DNA of 64,000 bases from Antitrichia curtipendula (taxonomy: Eukaryota; Streptophyta; Bryopsida; Hypnales; Leucodontaceae), in NCBI GenBank assembly GCA_951230915.1, contig OX579633.1:7104145-7168144 (forward strand), read 5' to 3'. The notes beneath the pieces were generated by a model. That model was not told the origin of the DNA. It did not search any database and saw only the letters and a program-made list of their open reading frames with translations. Both the position numbers and the translations under genes were made by a program. This document shows positions 46,105 through 56,306 of this stretch, piece by piece (position 1 is the first letter of the stretch; each line of letters opens with the position of its first letter).

Positions 46105-47027
46105 CCAGGACTAGCATGCATTTTTTAGCAATACATAAATTTTAGACAAGTACATGTGACTAGAGATTTTCATATTTTTGGCTGAAATTTCAATAGAAGT
46201 TGTGCACAAGGAATATCTTTTCATATGCACTAAATTTCATGACATTTGGAAATACAAGTCAAAAGTTATGGCGTAATATGTTACTTCTTTTTCCGGCCGG
46301 GCAGTCTAGGCAGATCATAAAAAATCACTTTTTTCAGAACAAATTTTTTTAATTGATTTTCTAGAGTTATATATATGTCAAAAGCTTTGAACCATTCCAT
46401 TTTGATCAATGAGTCAAAAGTTATGAGGAATTTTAGTTTGCAGGTAGTTGTGGATTCTCTATTCAAAAATAAACCTTTGAAGTCCTTTAACTTACTCAAT
46501 TTTCAATATTTTTTGAAAAAAAACAAATCATAGGATGCCGATTGTTTATTACAACATTTCAACCATTGGGATTGGCATTTTTCATTTCCATAACCAAATT
46601 CTTAACAATTTTGTATTTTGAATTATTCTCTATTTCTTTCTACTTATTGTTTTTTTCCTATATGTTGTATAGCTCCAAATGACGTGAAAATTTTCAAGCA
46701 TGTTGACAACTTCTCTAGGAAAATGAATCCAAAGAAGCACCACCATTTTGGGCATTTTTTTGTAGAAAAGTGAGCTTCTGAAGTGCAGCTGTCCATTTTT
46801 TTGCAGGGCCCCAAAAATGATTTTAGCAATTTTGAATGCTTATATCTTGCAATCCACGCGGTGGAAATTTCTGAAATTTTTACCACATATTTTCAAGTTA
46901 GCATACTATAAGATCTTACGGTTACATGTGTCAAAAAAAGTTTTTTTCAAAAATTTGGTACTTATACTAAAATGGCAGTTCTTGAGCGTTTTCAGTGAAA
47001 ACATAGTCGTGGAACTTTAGGGGTTAA
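46105..47027 (+). mobile_element. TTAA element, type A variant with damaged left end
   Basis: Right end ggaactttaggggttaa is intact. The left end aligns with 61972 (ccaggactagcatgc against aaaggaccagcatgtg) but has lost TTAACCCC. It carries the variant block gattttcatatttttggctgaaattt shared only with 61972-62896, defining a sub-type. Confidence 0.7.
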
Positions 47028-48087
47028 CAAATGGATGGTTAAAAAGTTGTGTTGCGCCTCCCCTCAAATGCTACTTTGTCCTTTAGGGATTGATAGGGAA
47101 TGACATATAGTGATTAATGCTAAGGCCAAAAAATAGTCAATGGATGACTTTCAAGATTATTGTAAAAATGAAGAATATATCTATTGGTCCATAAATTGAA
47201 TCATTTTTGACAAAGTACTATAGTGATAGGCCTCTTCCTTCCATGATTACCCTAAAATTCCATTGTCCCGTGGGAGACAAATGAAAGTTTGAGCAAATTC
47301 CTATAATCTCAATTTTTTTCATTATTTTTTTAAACATGTTTTTAAGATAGAAAAATAGATTAGGATCTTAGGATTTCAAAAGAAAATTCAATCAATATCT
47401 AGGAACAAAAGTTGTTCCACCCTAAATTCAAAAGGAGCAAGCACAACCCATGGGAAGGAATTTGAAGTAAAATTGTAAAATTTTGTTTCAAATGGATTAT
47501 AATTCAATATAGAAATGTTTGATTCATTCTACTTGAATGATGAAAAAATTATTGAGCATCTTGTTTGGCGGGAAATCAAATAATCATTCTAAAAAAATGA
47601 ATTATATTCTCTTACAAACTCAATTTTTGTAGTTCAATAAAAAAAATTCTATAGGCTTATTATTTTTGTGCTAGGACAATCTCACTATGGGGATTGGTGT
47701 ATTTCAATTCCATCTTAGAATTATTAATGGTTATCTATTGAATGGAGTGTATATTGTTGTATTGTGAGAAATGTGCATGTTCAGATCACAAGCTAATTTT
47801 GGTGCAAAATCATGCAAACCTAAACTTTCAATTACATCACTAAGTTTACCACCAACCACTTAGTAGATAGGTGGGTGTTAATCATAAAGACCCCAAACTT
47901 TTATGGTCAAAAAATAAAAATTGTTGCATATCTAACAACATCTTGCATACACTAGTATGAAAAAGTGGAGAAGAAATTTTAGCAACTTTGATAATGTAGA
48001 TTGCAAGATATTTGCATTTAAAGTGAAGAAAAAGATATGTGCATTTCTCACAATACAACAATATACACTCCATTCAATAGATAACCA
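47028..48087. mobile_element. Scrambled type-B fragments with a 51-bp perfect inverted repeat
   Basis: Type-B sequence occurs at about 47265-47727 and again at about 47885-48030. It is interrupted by arms 47728-47778 and 48037-48087 that are exact reverse complements over 51 bp (tggttatctattgaatggag ... atgtgcat). A TTAA-element end (ttgtcctttagggatt) lies near 47075-47092. Confidence 0.7.
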
Positions 48088-48519
48088 TAGAGTGTATATT
48101 GTAGAATGCATTTGACCCCAAGGTATAGAATGTGTGTTTTGGAATACCAATTTGCATTTGAAGTGTAAAAGAATTTTGAAATGATTTTTAGTAAATTTAG
48201 AATTAAAAAAGTGTGGTGTACTATATAGAAGTAATAGAACTCAAGAATTTTTTTGATGATGGAAGACAATATTCATAAATATTATATGCTTAGAACTTGT
48301 GAAAATGGTACTCCGTATAATTTCTTGTGTACTGTGATTTTAGTAAGCTCCAAATTCAATATTGATTTTTGTTACACATTAACATGCAAGCCAAGAACAT
48401 TTTTGCAATAACAAATTTATCCAATCCATTTTGTGAGCTTCCTATAAAATGTTTATATGACTCAATACACGCCAAGGGAGTTTATTAGTTTTATATTGAG
48501 AGCAACCTCTAACATAGAG

Positions 48520-48770
48520 ATATATTTTGTTTTCTTCAATGTACCAATGGTGTACATTTTAGGAGGGAGTGCTTTTAATGACCATTGCATTTCAACTTCA
48601 AAATTTTGTAACTAATTCCACAAAAGGCCTAAACTATGATATGACTTGAGTTTGATGCCAATTCCATCTTTCTTCTAATGAAGATTTATTGAAAATTGTT
48701 TCAAGGAGTTTAGCTTCCCTCCAAATACAATCAACTCTTAAAAGGTTGCTTAAAGAGCAGACTACCCTAA
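48520..48770 (+). mobile_element. Decayed TAAGGTAG MITE
   Basis: Shares tgtacattt-aggaggg, aacttcaaaa-tt-gtaact and aaggagtttagcttccct with 38100-38392. The terminal repeats are eroded. No gene in 48088-48805. Confidence 0.55.
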
Positions 48771-48805
48771 TGTCATTTCACTTGCACTTTTGAAGTTTAT
48801 GAACT

Positions 48806-49776
48806 TTAACCCCTAAAGGACCAAAGTGTGTTTTTTGGCAACATAGCAATTTTGTGCAGCTCACTACGAATGGAATTTATATTGTTTTTCTTTGAAATTT
48901 TCATACAACACGTGCCCGAGGAGTAGCTTTAAGGCCCAACAATTTTCATAACTTTTGACTACATGATTAAAAAGTTATTGCATGATATGTCATTTTCAGT
49001 CCTTGGCAGGCAACGCGGGCAGCAAAAAACTTCTTTAAAAATCACTTTTTAAGAAAATAAAAATTTGAAATTGGTTCTTTAGATTTATATGTACACGGGA
49101 AGCTTTGAATCATTCCATTTAGATCTATGGGTCAAAAGTTATGAGGATTCTTAGTTTAAGGATAGTTATGGAATCTCAACTCTAAAATAAACTTTGAAGT
49201 CCTTTATTTAACTCAATTTTCAATATTTCTGAAAAAAAATCAAAATATTGGGTGTAGATTGTTTATTACAACATTACAACCGTTGGGATTGGCATTTTTC
49301 AATTCATAAATAAATCCATAAATAAATCCATAAATCCATAAATAAATTCTTCACAATTTAGTGTTTTGAATCATTCTCTACCTCTTCCTACTTACTATTT
49401 TTTTCCTATATGTTGTACAATTCCAAATGATCTGAAATTTTTCAAGCATGTAGCCAACTTGCCTTCAAGAATAAATCCAAAGAGTAACCACCAATTTGGA
49501 CATTTTTTCATACAAATGTGACCTTGTGAAGGGCAGCTGCCCGTTTTTTCGCAAGGACAAAAAAAGGATTTTTGTCAATTCAAACGCTATTATCTTGCAA
49601 TCCACATGGCGGAAAATTCTGAAATTTTTTCCACATCTTCTTAAACAAGTTTACTACAAGATAATATGGTTACATGTGTCCAAAAATTATTTTAAAAAAT
49701 AAATTGGCACTAGTATTAGGAATGGCAATTTTGGAGCGTTTTTGGTGAAAACATAGTCAAAACATTTAGGGGTTAA
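48806..49776 (+). mobile_element. TTAA-flanked element, type A
   Basis: Starts TTAACCCCTAAAGGACC and ends acatttaggggttaa. Full length (971 bp) and co-linear with 44052-45024. It contains a short internal tandem run of aaataaatccat (about 49310-49345). Confidence 0.88.
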
Positions 49777-51717
49777 TAGGAAGTAGGCCCCCTCTGTTAG
49801 AGCTGAATTGCTAGTGCATTTAAATCCATAAATGCCATTGTAGACGTTTTGTGTTTGATGAATGACAAAGAATCCTTCTATGTAGGACAAAAGTGCAACT
49901 ATTCATCCTCATAATTTTTGTTCTCAAAAAGAGAGGTCTTCTATAGTAGTTTGATTGCCAATGAGTGATTTTGCAGTTTTTAAGCCAATGATTCCCACAA
50001 TATCTAAAGGGATGATTTCCATGGTCACTAGTTCATCTTTTAGGGATTAACCCCTAAAGGACCATAAGGCCATCACATGGCTTCTACAACTACATTTATA
50101 AAAAACTTGAATTGTGAACCTCACTAACAGTCCATAAGCAACAAAGAACCCATAGATGATTTTTTCTATTGAATTTGTCAATGCAATCTGATCGAGAAAT
50201 GATTGAGTGTGCAATTTTTGGTGATTTTTTTGAGAATAGAAAAAGCATGTGGGTTGTTACTTCACATTCTCATATCTATTTTTGTACACCTCAAAATGAT
50301 TTGAAAAAAATTGCACATCAATATTATAATGATATGCACATGTGGGAAGAAAATCAGAATTTTGGGAGCACTTTTGAGCATTCCAATTTCAACATTTTGA
50401 TTTTAGTATACATACAAAGTACTCTCTAACGGAACATCTTTCATCAATCTTGTCAACAATGGCATTTTTTCAAAAATTGTGTGATTTTGATGATTTGTTT
50501 TTGTAGGAAAGCTAAGTAAGTCTTTTTTTTCATTTCAACGGTGGCGATCATCAAAATTACTCCACACAAATGAAGAATTTTGATTGTTACAAGAGCTAGT
50601 CAAGAAAACAAGGATTATGCTCAAACATCCCCAAGTCCTTAAGGAATTAAGGACTAAATTAAGGTAGAATTGCCTAATACTACAATCCACCCAATTTATA
50701 TACCTACATGATTCTCCTAATTGCATAAATGGCCCATCTATTATCACAATCTTCACAACCCTTTATCATGATGGCAATGTACTTGAGGTTCAGATACATT
50801 AGACCAAGCTTTAACAAGGTTTTGCCCATGCTTCAACAAGGATCTATTCATAGTTTAACATTTTTGCTTTGAAAAATCACAAAAAATTCACTTTTGTTGG
50901 AATGTCTTCATTCTTTTTGCAATTAACTTCTCTCAAACTTTTCAATCTTTGAAAAACATAAGAGCTCACAAACAGCTTTTCTAGAGTACCTAAGGTTGAG
51001 GCACCAATTGTCAACCACGCCTAGTACCCAACCTACAGGGTGCACTGTTTCCAACCTTAGATTGGAACTCAAGCTTGAAATGTTTTTTTTTTACCTTGTC
51101 ACTAATAAGGTTATGATACATGTCTTGAAGTAGTGAGCAAGAAAGTAGGAAGTAGTGAGTGAGAAAGTAGTTTTTGAATGATCAGAATTGGAAGACTCTA
51201 GGCATTGACTACTAGACAAATGCACTTTTTGACTTGCAAAATTCACAATAGTTTCAATTTTCGGAATAAAATTCTGAATTTTTTTCAGTCCCCATATTTC
51301 CTATCTTCCTACATGGAAAAAATTTCCACCACCTCATACTCCTCACCATCTGCTCTAAAATCGCTTAAATGATTGACTACTGAGTAAGTGTGACCAAACA
51401 TTCCCGTCCTTCTCTGTCATCACTTTGGGAATTAATACAGGTATGATATAACTTAGTCATGGGCTCATGGCTAAAAAACTGCATTTCTGTTGCAAAACTA
51501 ACCCCTGCCACCAATTCAATTCTCCCACGAAACTGACTAATGCAGAGATTTTTTTATTGAAGTCTAAATTCTGTAACAGCACCCGTAGTAGGTAGTGCCT
51601 GCAAGTCTGGATTGCGTGACAGTAACTTTTTCTTAATGTGACAGGGGTGTGACAAGCCTGTGTTCATTCATTATAAACTTTATATATTTTGAAATGGACT
51701 GTATAAATTTTAACCGT
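49777..51717. other. Gene-free region with a TTAA junction
   Basis: 49860-50050 is the inverse of 36720-36932. It ends in cttttagggattaa and runs straight into cccctaaaggaccataagg across one TTAA (50047-50050). The second element cannot be followed to its other end. The remainder, to 51717, is unassigned AT-rich sequence. Confidence 0.5.
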
Positions 51718-52612
51718 TTAACCCCTAAATAGTCCCAATGCTCTTTTTTTCATTAAAAGACACTCAAAACTGCCATTTCTATTAGAAAGAGTAAGAGTAA
51801 AAGATTTTACAGTTTTTTTTTTCATATCTAACCACAAGATCTTGCACTGGAGTAGTATACAAATGTGGGGAAGAAATTTTAGAGACTTTTACCTTGTAGA
51901 TAGTATAATATTATTTTTTGTGTAAAGTGAAAACATGTTATTGAGCATGATCCTTGACTAGATAATTTGACTTTGACTTATCTTACCTTAAAAAAAAATT
52001 CGCTAAGAAAACATTTTCATTTCAAAAAAAAATTATGTTGAAGATTTGAGTTGAAATTATAGGGAAGAAAAGGATCATGACTATGTTTTCAGCAAAAATG
52101 CTTCAAGATTGCCATCTCTTGTTTAAGTACCAAATTTTTTTAAAAAGAAGAAGTTTTTGTATACATGTAACTGTAGGATCTTGTATTACACTGTTTTGAA
52201 AAGATGTGGAAAAAATTTCAGAAATTTCCACAGTGTAGATTGCAAGATATTAGTGTTTGAAGATATCGGGCTCGCCAGCGACTTCACCACACTGCAGAAT
52301 CCGCCATATGTGGATCCGAACCTTTTTTTGGCCTTGCAAAAAAACGGGAAGCTGCACTTTACAAGATCACATTTGTATGAAAAAATGTCTAAAATGGTGG
52401 TGTTTGTTTGGATTCATTCTTCAAGGCAAGTTGGCTACATGCTTGAAAATTTTCAGATCATTTGGAATTGTACGACATATAGAAAAAAAATAGTTAGTAG
52501 AAAGAAGTAGAGAATGATTTTAAAAATGGAATTGATAAAAATCCACCTTCTATAAAAATTATAGCCTAAAATATGCAATTCGCTAGTCATATGTACATGC
52601 ACAAAATTTCTA
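51718..52612 (+). mobile_element. Chimera of type-B left end and inverted type-A part
   Basis: Begins TTAACCCCTAAATAGTCCC with type-B sequence to about 52075. It then switches to inverted type-A sequence (ctatgttttcagcaaaaatg, gtaactgtaggatcttgta) up to about 52545. A short GC-rich filler interrupts the A part at about 52263-52318. Confidence 0.65.
52263..52318. other. 56-bp GC-rich filler inside a type-A fragment
   Basis: All other type-A copies read straight from atttgaag into -aacccttttt. This copy alone has an extra block, atatcgggctcgccagcgac onward to tatgtggatccg. Its GC content is far above its surroundings. It contains GATATC, CTGCAG, CATATG and, at its right edge, GGATCC. Origin unknown: captured genic DNA, repair filler, or a library/assembly artefact. 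Confidence 0.65.
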
Positions 52613-52908
52613 TAAGGTAGGTGGCTGTAAAAGCAACCTGTCTCTAAAAGCGATCTGGTAGATTTTGTCTCTAACATATACCAGAAGTGTACATTTCAGG
52701 AGAGAGTCGCTTTTAGAAACCACTATTTTTCAACTTCAAAAATTCATAACTAATTCCATGAAGGTCCAAAAAATATGAAACCACTTGGGTTAGATGCCAA
52801 TTCCATTTTTCTTACCATGAAAATTTACTGAATTTTTTTTAAAGAAGTTTAGCTTCCCCCAAATGCAAATCAGCTGGTTAAGGGTCGCTTTTACAGCCCC
52901 CTTCCTTA
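52613..52908 (+). mobile_element. TAAGGTAG MITE
   Basis: Close relative of 38100-38392 in the same orientation, with ends taaggtaggtggctgtaaaag and cttttacagcccccttcctta. TA flanks both sides. Confidence 0.8.
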
Positions 52909-52933
52909 TTGCCAAAAACTGCATATCGGTTCT

Positions 52934-53540
52934 TTAACCCCTAAAGCCCCGAGGGTGTTTTCTGCCAAAAATCACTCAAAACTACCACTTCTGGTGTATT
53001 CACTTAAGGAAACCAATTTTTTTTGGGGGGGGAGGGGGGGATTTAACCGTAGGATCTTGTACTTAACTTGTCTGAAATCATGTAGTAAAAATTTCATCAA
53101 ATTTCACCATACAAATTGGAAGATATTAGCATTCAAAGTTGAACAAAAAGTTTTTTTTCAAGAAGATGCTTAAATTGCCCGAAAAACTAAGATTGTCCAT
53201 AACTTTCTCATCCCTAGTCCAAATAGAATGAATCAAAGCTTCACGTATAGGTAAAAACCTAATATTTTAGGAAAAAAAAAAATTTTAAATTATTTTTTGA
53301 CTTTTTGTAATTTTTGGGGGGCTGTCCGCCAATCTCCATTTCTTGCTCATTGTGCCATAACTTTTTCATCCGGCATCCAATTGAAAGAAAAATTATATAT
53401 CCATAAAACTCTTTCAAAGCTACACAACCTCAAAAAAAATTCAATTCAAATTCAAAAAAATTCAATTCAAATTGAGACAATAGGAACCTACTCGAACCCA
53501 AATTGTCTCCCAAGGGGACAAGCAGGGCTTTAGGGGTTAA
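52934..53540 (+). mobile_element. TTAA-flanked element, type B (short)
   Basis: Starts TTAACCCCTAAAGCCCC and ends gggctttaggggttaa, with perfect outer termini but an interior deletion (607 bp). It includes a G-rich run at about 53022-53040. Confidence 0.85.
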
Positions 53541-53750
53541 ACGCATGCATGACCCTTTGTCCCCTGTGGGAACAATTTGGTATTCAGGTAGGTTCTTGTG
53601 AGCTGAAGTTTTACTTAAATTTTTTGAACCTTTTTGTAGATGTGTTGTTCTGCGAGATCTTGGTAGATATATAATTTTAATTCTAATTCGATGTTGGGTA
53701 AAGAAGTTATAGGCCTTTTTAGGCAAATTTCAACTTGAGGGGCAAGCTAG
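53541..53750 (-). mobile_element. Type-B end fragment abutting the previous copy
   Basis: gaccctttgtcccctgtggg and aggtaggttcttgtgag match the end region of 21945-22865. Only about 200 bp are left, adjacent to the TTAA of the preceding element. 53751-54513 is unassigned AT-rich sequence. Confidence 0.6.
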
Positions 53751-54513
53751 GTTGCCAAAATTTTGTTGACAAGTAGGGGCAAGCTAGGTCATGGATAGAT
53801 GCACAAGTTGTGTTGGTTAGAAGGACAAAGATTGGCGTAGGCAACGGGTGAAGGGCTAGGACCATTGGCAAACCCTTCAACATATTAAAGCCCTTGGGAT
53901 TTCATTCCATGGTCTTATGGCATAACTTATAGGATCCAAAAATAAATCTACATATAAATGAAAAATACCAATGTCATTTGACAACTTGCCATCAAGACAA
54001 ATGTAATTGGAAAAATGTATGAAATGTTTCATTGGCATTTGGTTAGAAGCTTTGGAAGAAAGTTGCTTTCATAATGAAATCCATTGTCCATCATGAATCC
54101 TCAAAGGATATGAGATAAAATAAAGATGACCTTTCATTGCCAAAACTTAGGAATTATTTTTGAATTAAAATTTCAGACTTCATTTAAGCATAGTAGAATA
54201 TATATTTTTTAAACTTTGAAGTAAAAAAAATTGGGAAACCAAGATAAATTTCATCTCCAAAAATCCATTTAAGATTTGGATCCTCCAATCAAAAGTTATA
54301 GACACAATTCAAAGAAGATGTTTGAAAATGTCAAAGAAAATTCCCTTCCAACCCTTCTCATAAATTTATCCATAACTTTTGATTAGAGGCTTGAAATCTC
54401 AAACAGAGTTTTGGAGATAAAATTTATTTTAATTTACTAATTCCTCTTATTATAAGAAATTTGGAAAAAATTATTCTACTATGCCTAAATGAGGTTTGAA
54501 ATTCTACTTCAAG

Positions 54514-54854
54514 CACAATTCCTATTTTTTTTTTTTTTTTTGACACAAATAAAGGAATGCCTTTACTGCAGGAAATAATAAGTACAAGCACCCAGCCGCA
54601 AGCGGCCTAGGAAGTTAAAAGAGAACCATGAGAAGTAAGAGCAAAACTAATGTTAGTAAGATGAGAGCGCCACAGGGGTGCGGCGCCAGCCGCACCACAA
54701 GGCGCGGCGCGCCTAAGGGAGCTGGAAGACAAATCCAGCCCTGGGGCCAGCGAGAGCCCACCGGGGGTTACCATCAACCATAACGGCAATGATGGCATGG
54801 CGACACCACCGCAGTTCAAATCGTCTACGAATCTCTGTCACAATTCCTATTTTT
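54514..54854 (-). mobile_element. Non-LTR retroelement insertion with 16-bp target duplication
   Basis: The direct repeat cacaattcctattttt flanks the insertion at 54514-54529 and 54839-54854. The insert (54530-54838) begins with a poly(T) run and is GC-rich. On the minus strand it ends gcttgcggctgggtgc, an AATAAAGG-like signal (agtaaagg), ttatttgtgt and poly(A). A poly(A) tail plus long target duplication indicates LINE-type target-primed insertion. At about 310 bp it is either a SINE or a 5'-truncated LINE. The 70-codon frame inside is incidental. Confidence 0.9.
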
Positions 54855-55734
54855 GACTTAACTATGAGTGGTTGAGCTCCTACTAATTCTAATTTACATA
54901 TTCTACATGGGTTGTTCTACCTCCTACCACCTATATGTACATATTAAAGAGATTTTCTTCTCACTTGTAACTCAAATTAAGTTAAAACTACTTCTAAAGC
55001 TAAGCAAGACATGAAGGCGTCTCAATGAATTTAAATTAAAAAAATTATACTTTAACTTTCAAGCAACAAAATTACCTCACATTGCATACCTCACGTCCAC
55101 TGTGTGGATTCTCTGAAGGAAGGTATATGAAAGAGGTCAAGCTTAGAGTTCCCAATAGAAAAAATAGGCCGTGGTTAGACCGGAAACAAAGGTGATCCAT
55201 TTTCCAAAGCTTGTCCAAAGCCTTAGCCTATATATTATTCACATAGTCCTTTTGAATTCTATAGAAAGTAGTGGAATTGTTTTTTTTCAATTTTTTTTTA
55301 GACCTTGATAAGAATTAGTGTATCTATTAATCTACCGTTTGGATTTCTAAGTTTCAAAATTATGTAGTAGAAAATGTGCTAAAAAAATTATGTTGTACAT
55401 TGTGAACTTTTGGACATTGTTGCATTGCAAGATTTTTGGGATGTGCTCCACGAATTATTTTTGGCTTGAAATTCTTTAAAGACATGAATTACATAATAGA
55501 AAATATGATATGTTTTTTAATTCAAAATCCATAATGAAAAAAAATTGTCACAAGCAATTGTCAAAGGCATCAAAGGCATCTGAAATTGTTGGGCACAGTG
55601 GAAATAGAAAACTTTCCTTGCAAATGCTCATATCTTTTGAGTTTTGATCCCTATGGTCAAATGTCACAAAAAATTTACTACTTTTTTGTAAGTCTACTAC
55701 AAGATTCTATAGTTAGATTTTGTTTTTAAACATT
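54855..55734. other. Gene-free spacer
   Basis: AT-rich, nothing recognised. Confidence 0.4.
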
Positions 55735-55823
55735 CACTAGAAGAAACCCGTGTTTTTTCTGATATTCAAAAACTGGACGTCAAATTTTTTGGACATCAGA
55801 AAAAACATGGGTTTCTTCTAGTG
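55735..55823. mobile_element. CACTA-type MITE
   Basis: Ends CACTAGAAGAAACCCGTG and CATGGGTTTCTTCTAGTG are inverted repeats with one mismatch in the outer part. ATT flanks both sides (55732-55734 and 55824-55826). 89 bp. 55824-56306 holds nothing else recognisable. Confidence 0.9.
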
Positions 55824-56306
55824 ATTTTACTAAATTTTTTGATGAACGCAACAATAGGGGCAATTTGAATATTTTTCACAAAAATGGCCTTGGGCCTTTA
55901 CGGGTAAGTGGTCCCATGGTCAAAATATGTCCACACAAAGTAGCATAATGACACAAAGTAGCAAAATGAAAGATTTGGGAAGTTGAGTATTATGTTGGTC
56001 TTTTGATGCAACTAAAAAAGTGGATGCAAAACAATTGCATAATTTAGTAACTTTTTGAAAAATACTGCGATTATGGTGTACATGCATTCTATGACACTTT
56101 CAATGAACATACTTTGATATTGTTGAAACTATATGATACAAACATAGATACTTTCACTACATAAATCCCCACCCAATTTTTTTGTTGTATATTGAATATA
56201 CATATACTAAATACATATATTTATTGAATAAAATAATGATTGAACTAAATAAATAAAGAGTGTATTCACTCAAATCATGTGTGGTGCAACTTGTACAACC
56301 AAGATC

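Noticed and set aside
54607..54819. 70-codon minus-strand ORF with Ala/Ser-rich product
   Set aside because: It is wholly inside the GC-rich non-LTR insertion; the open frame is expected from composition.
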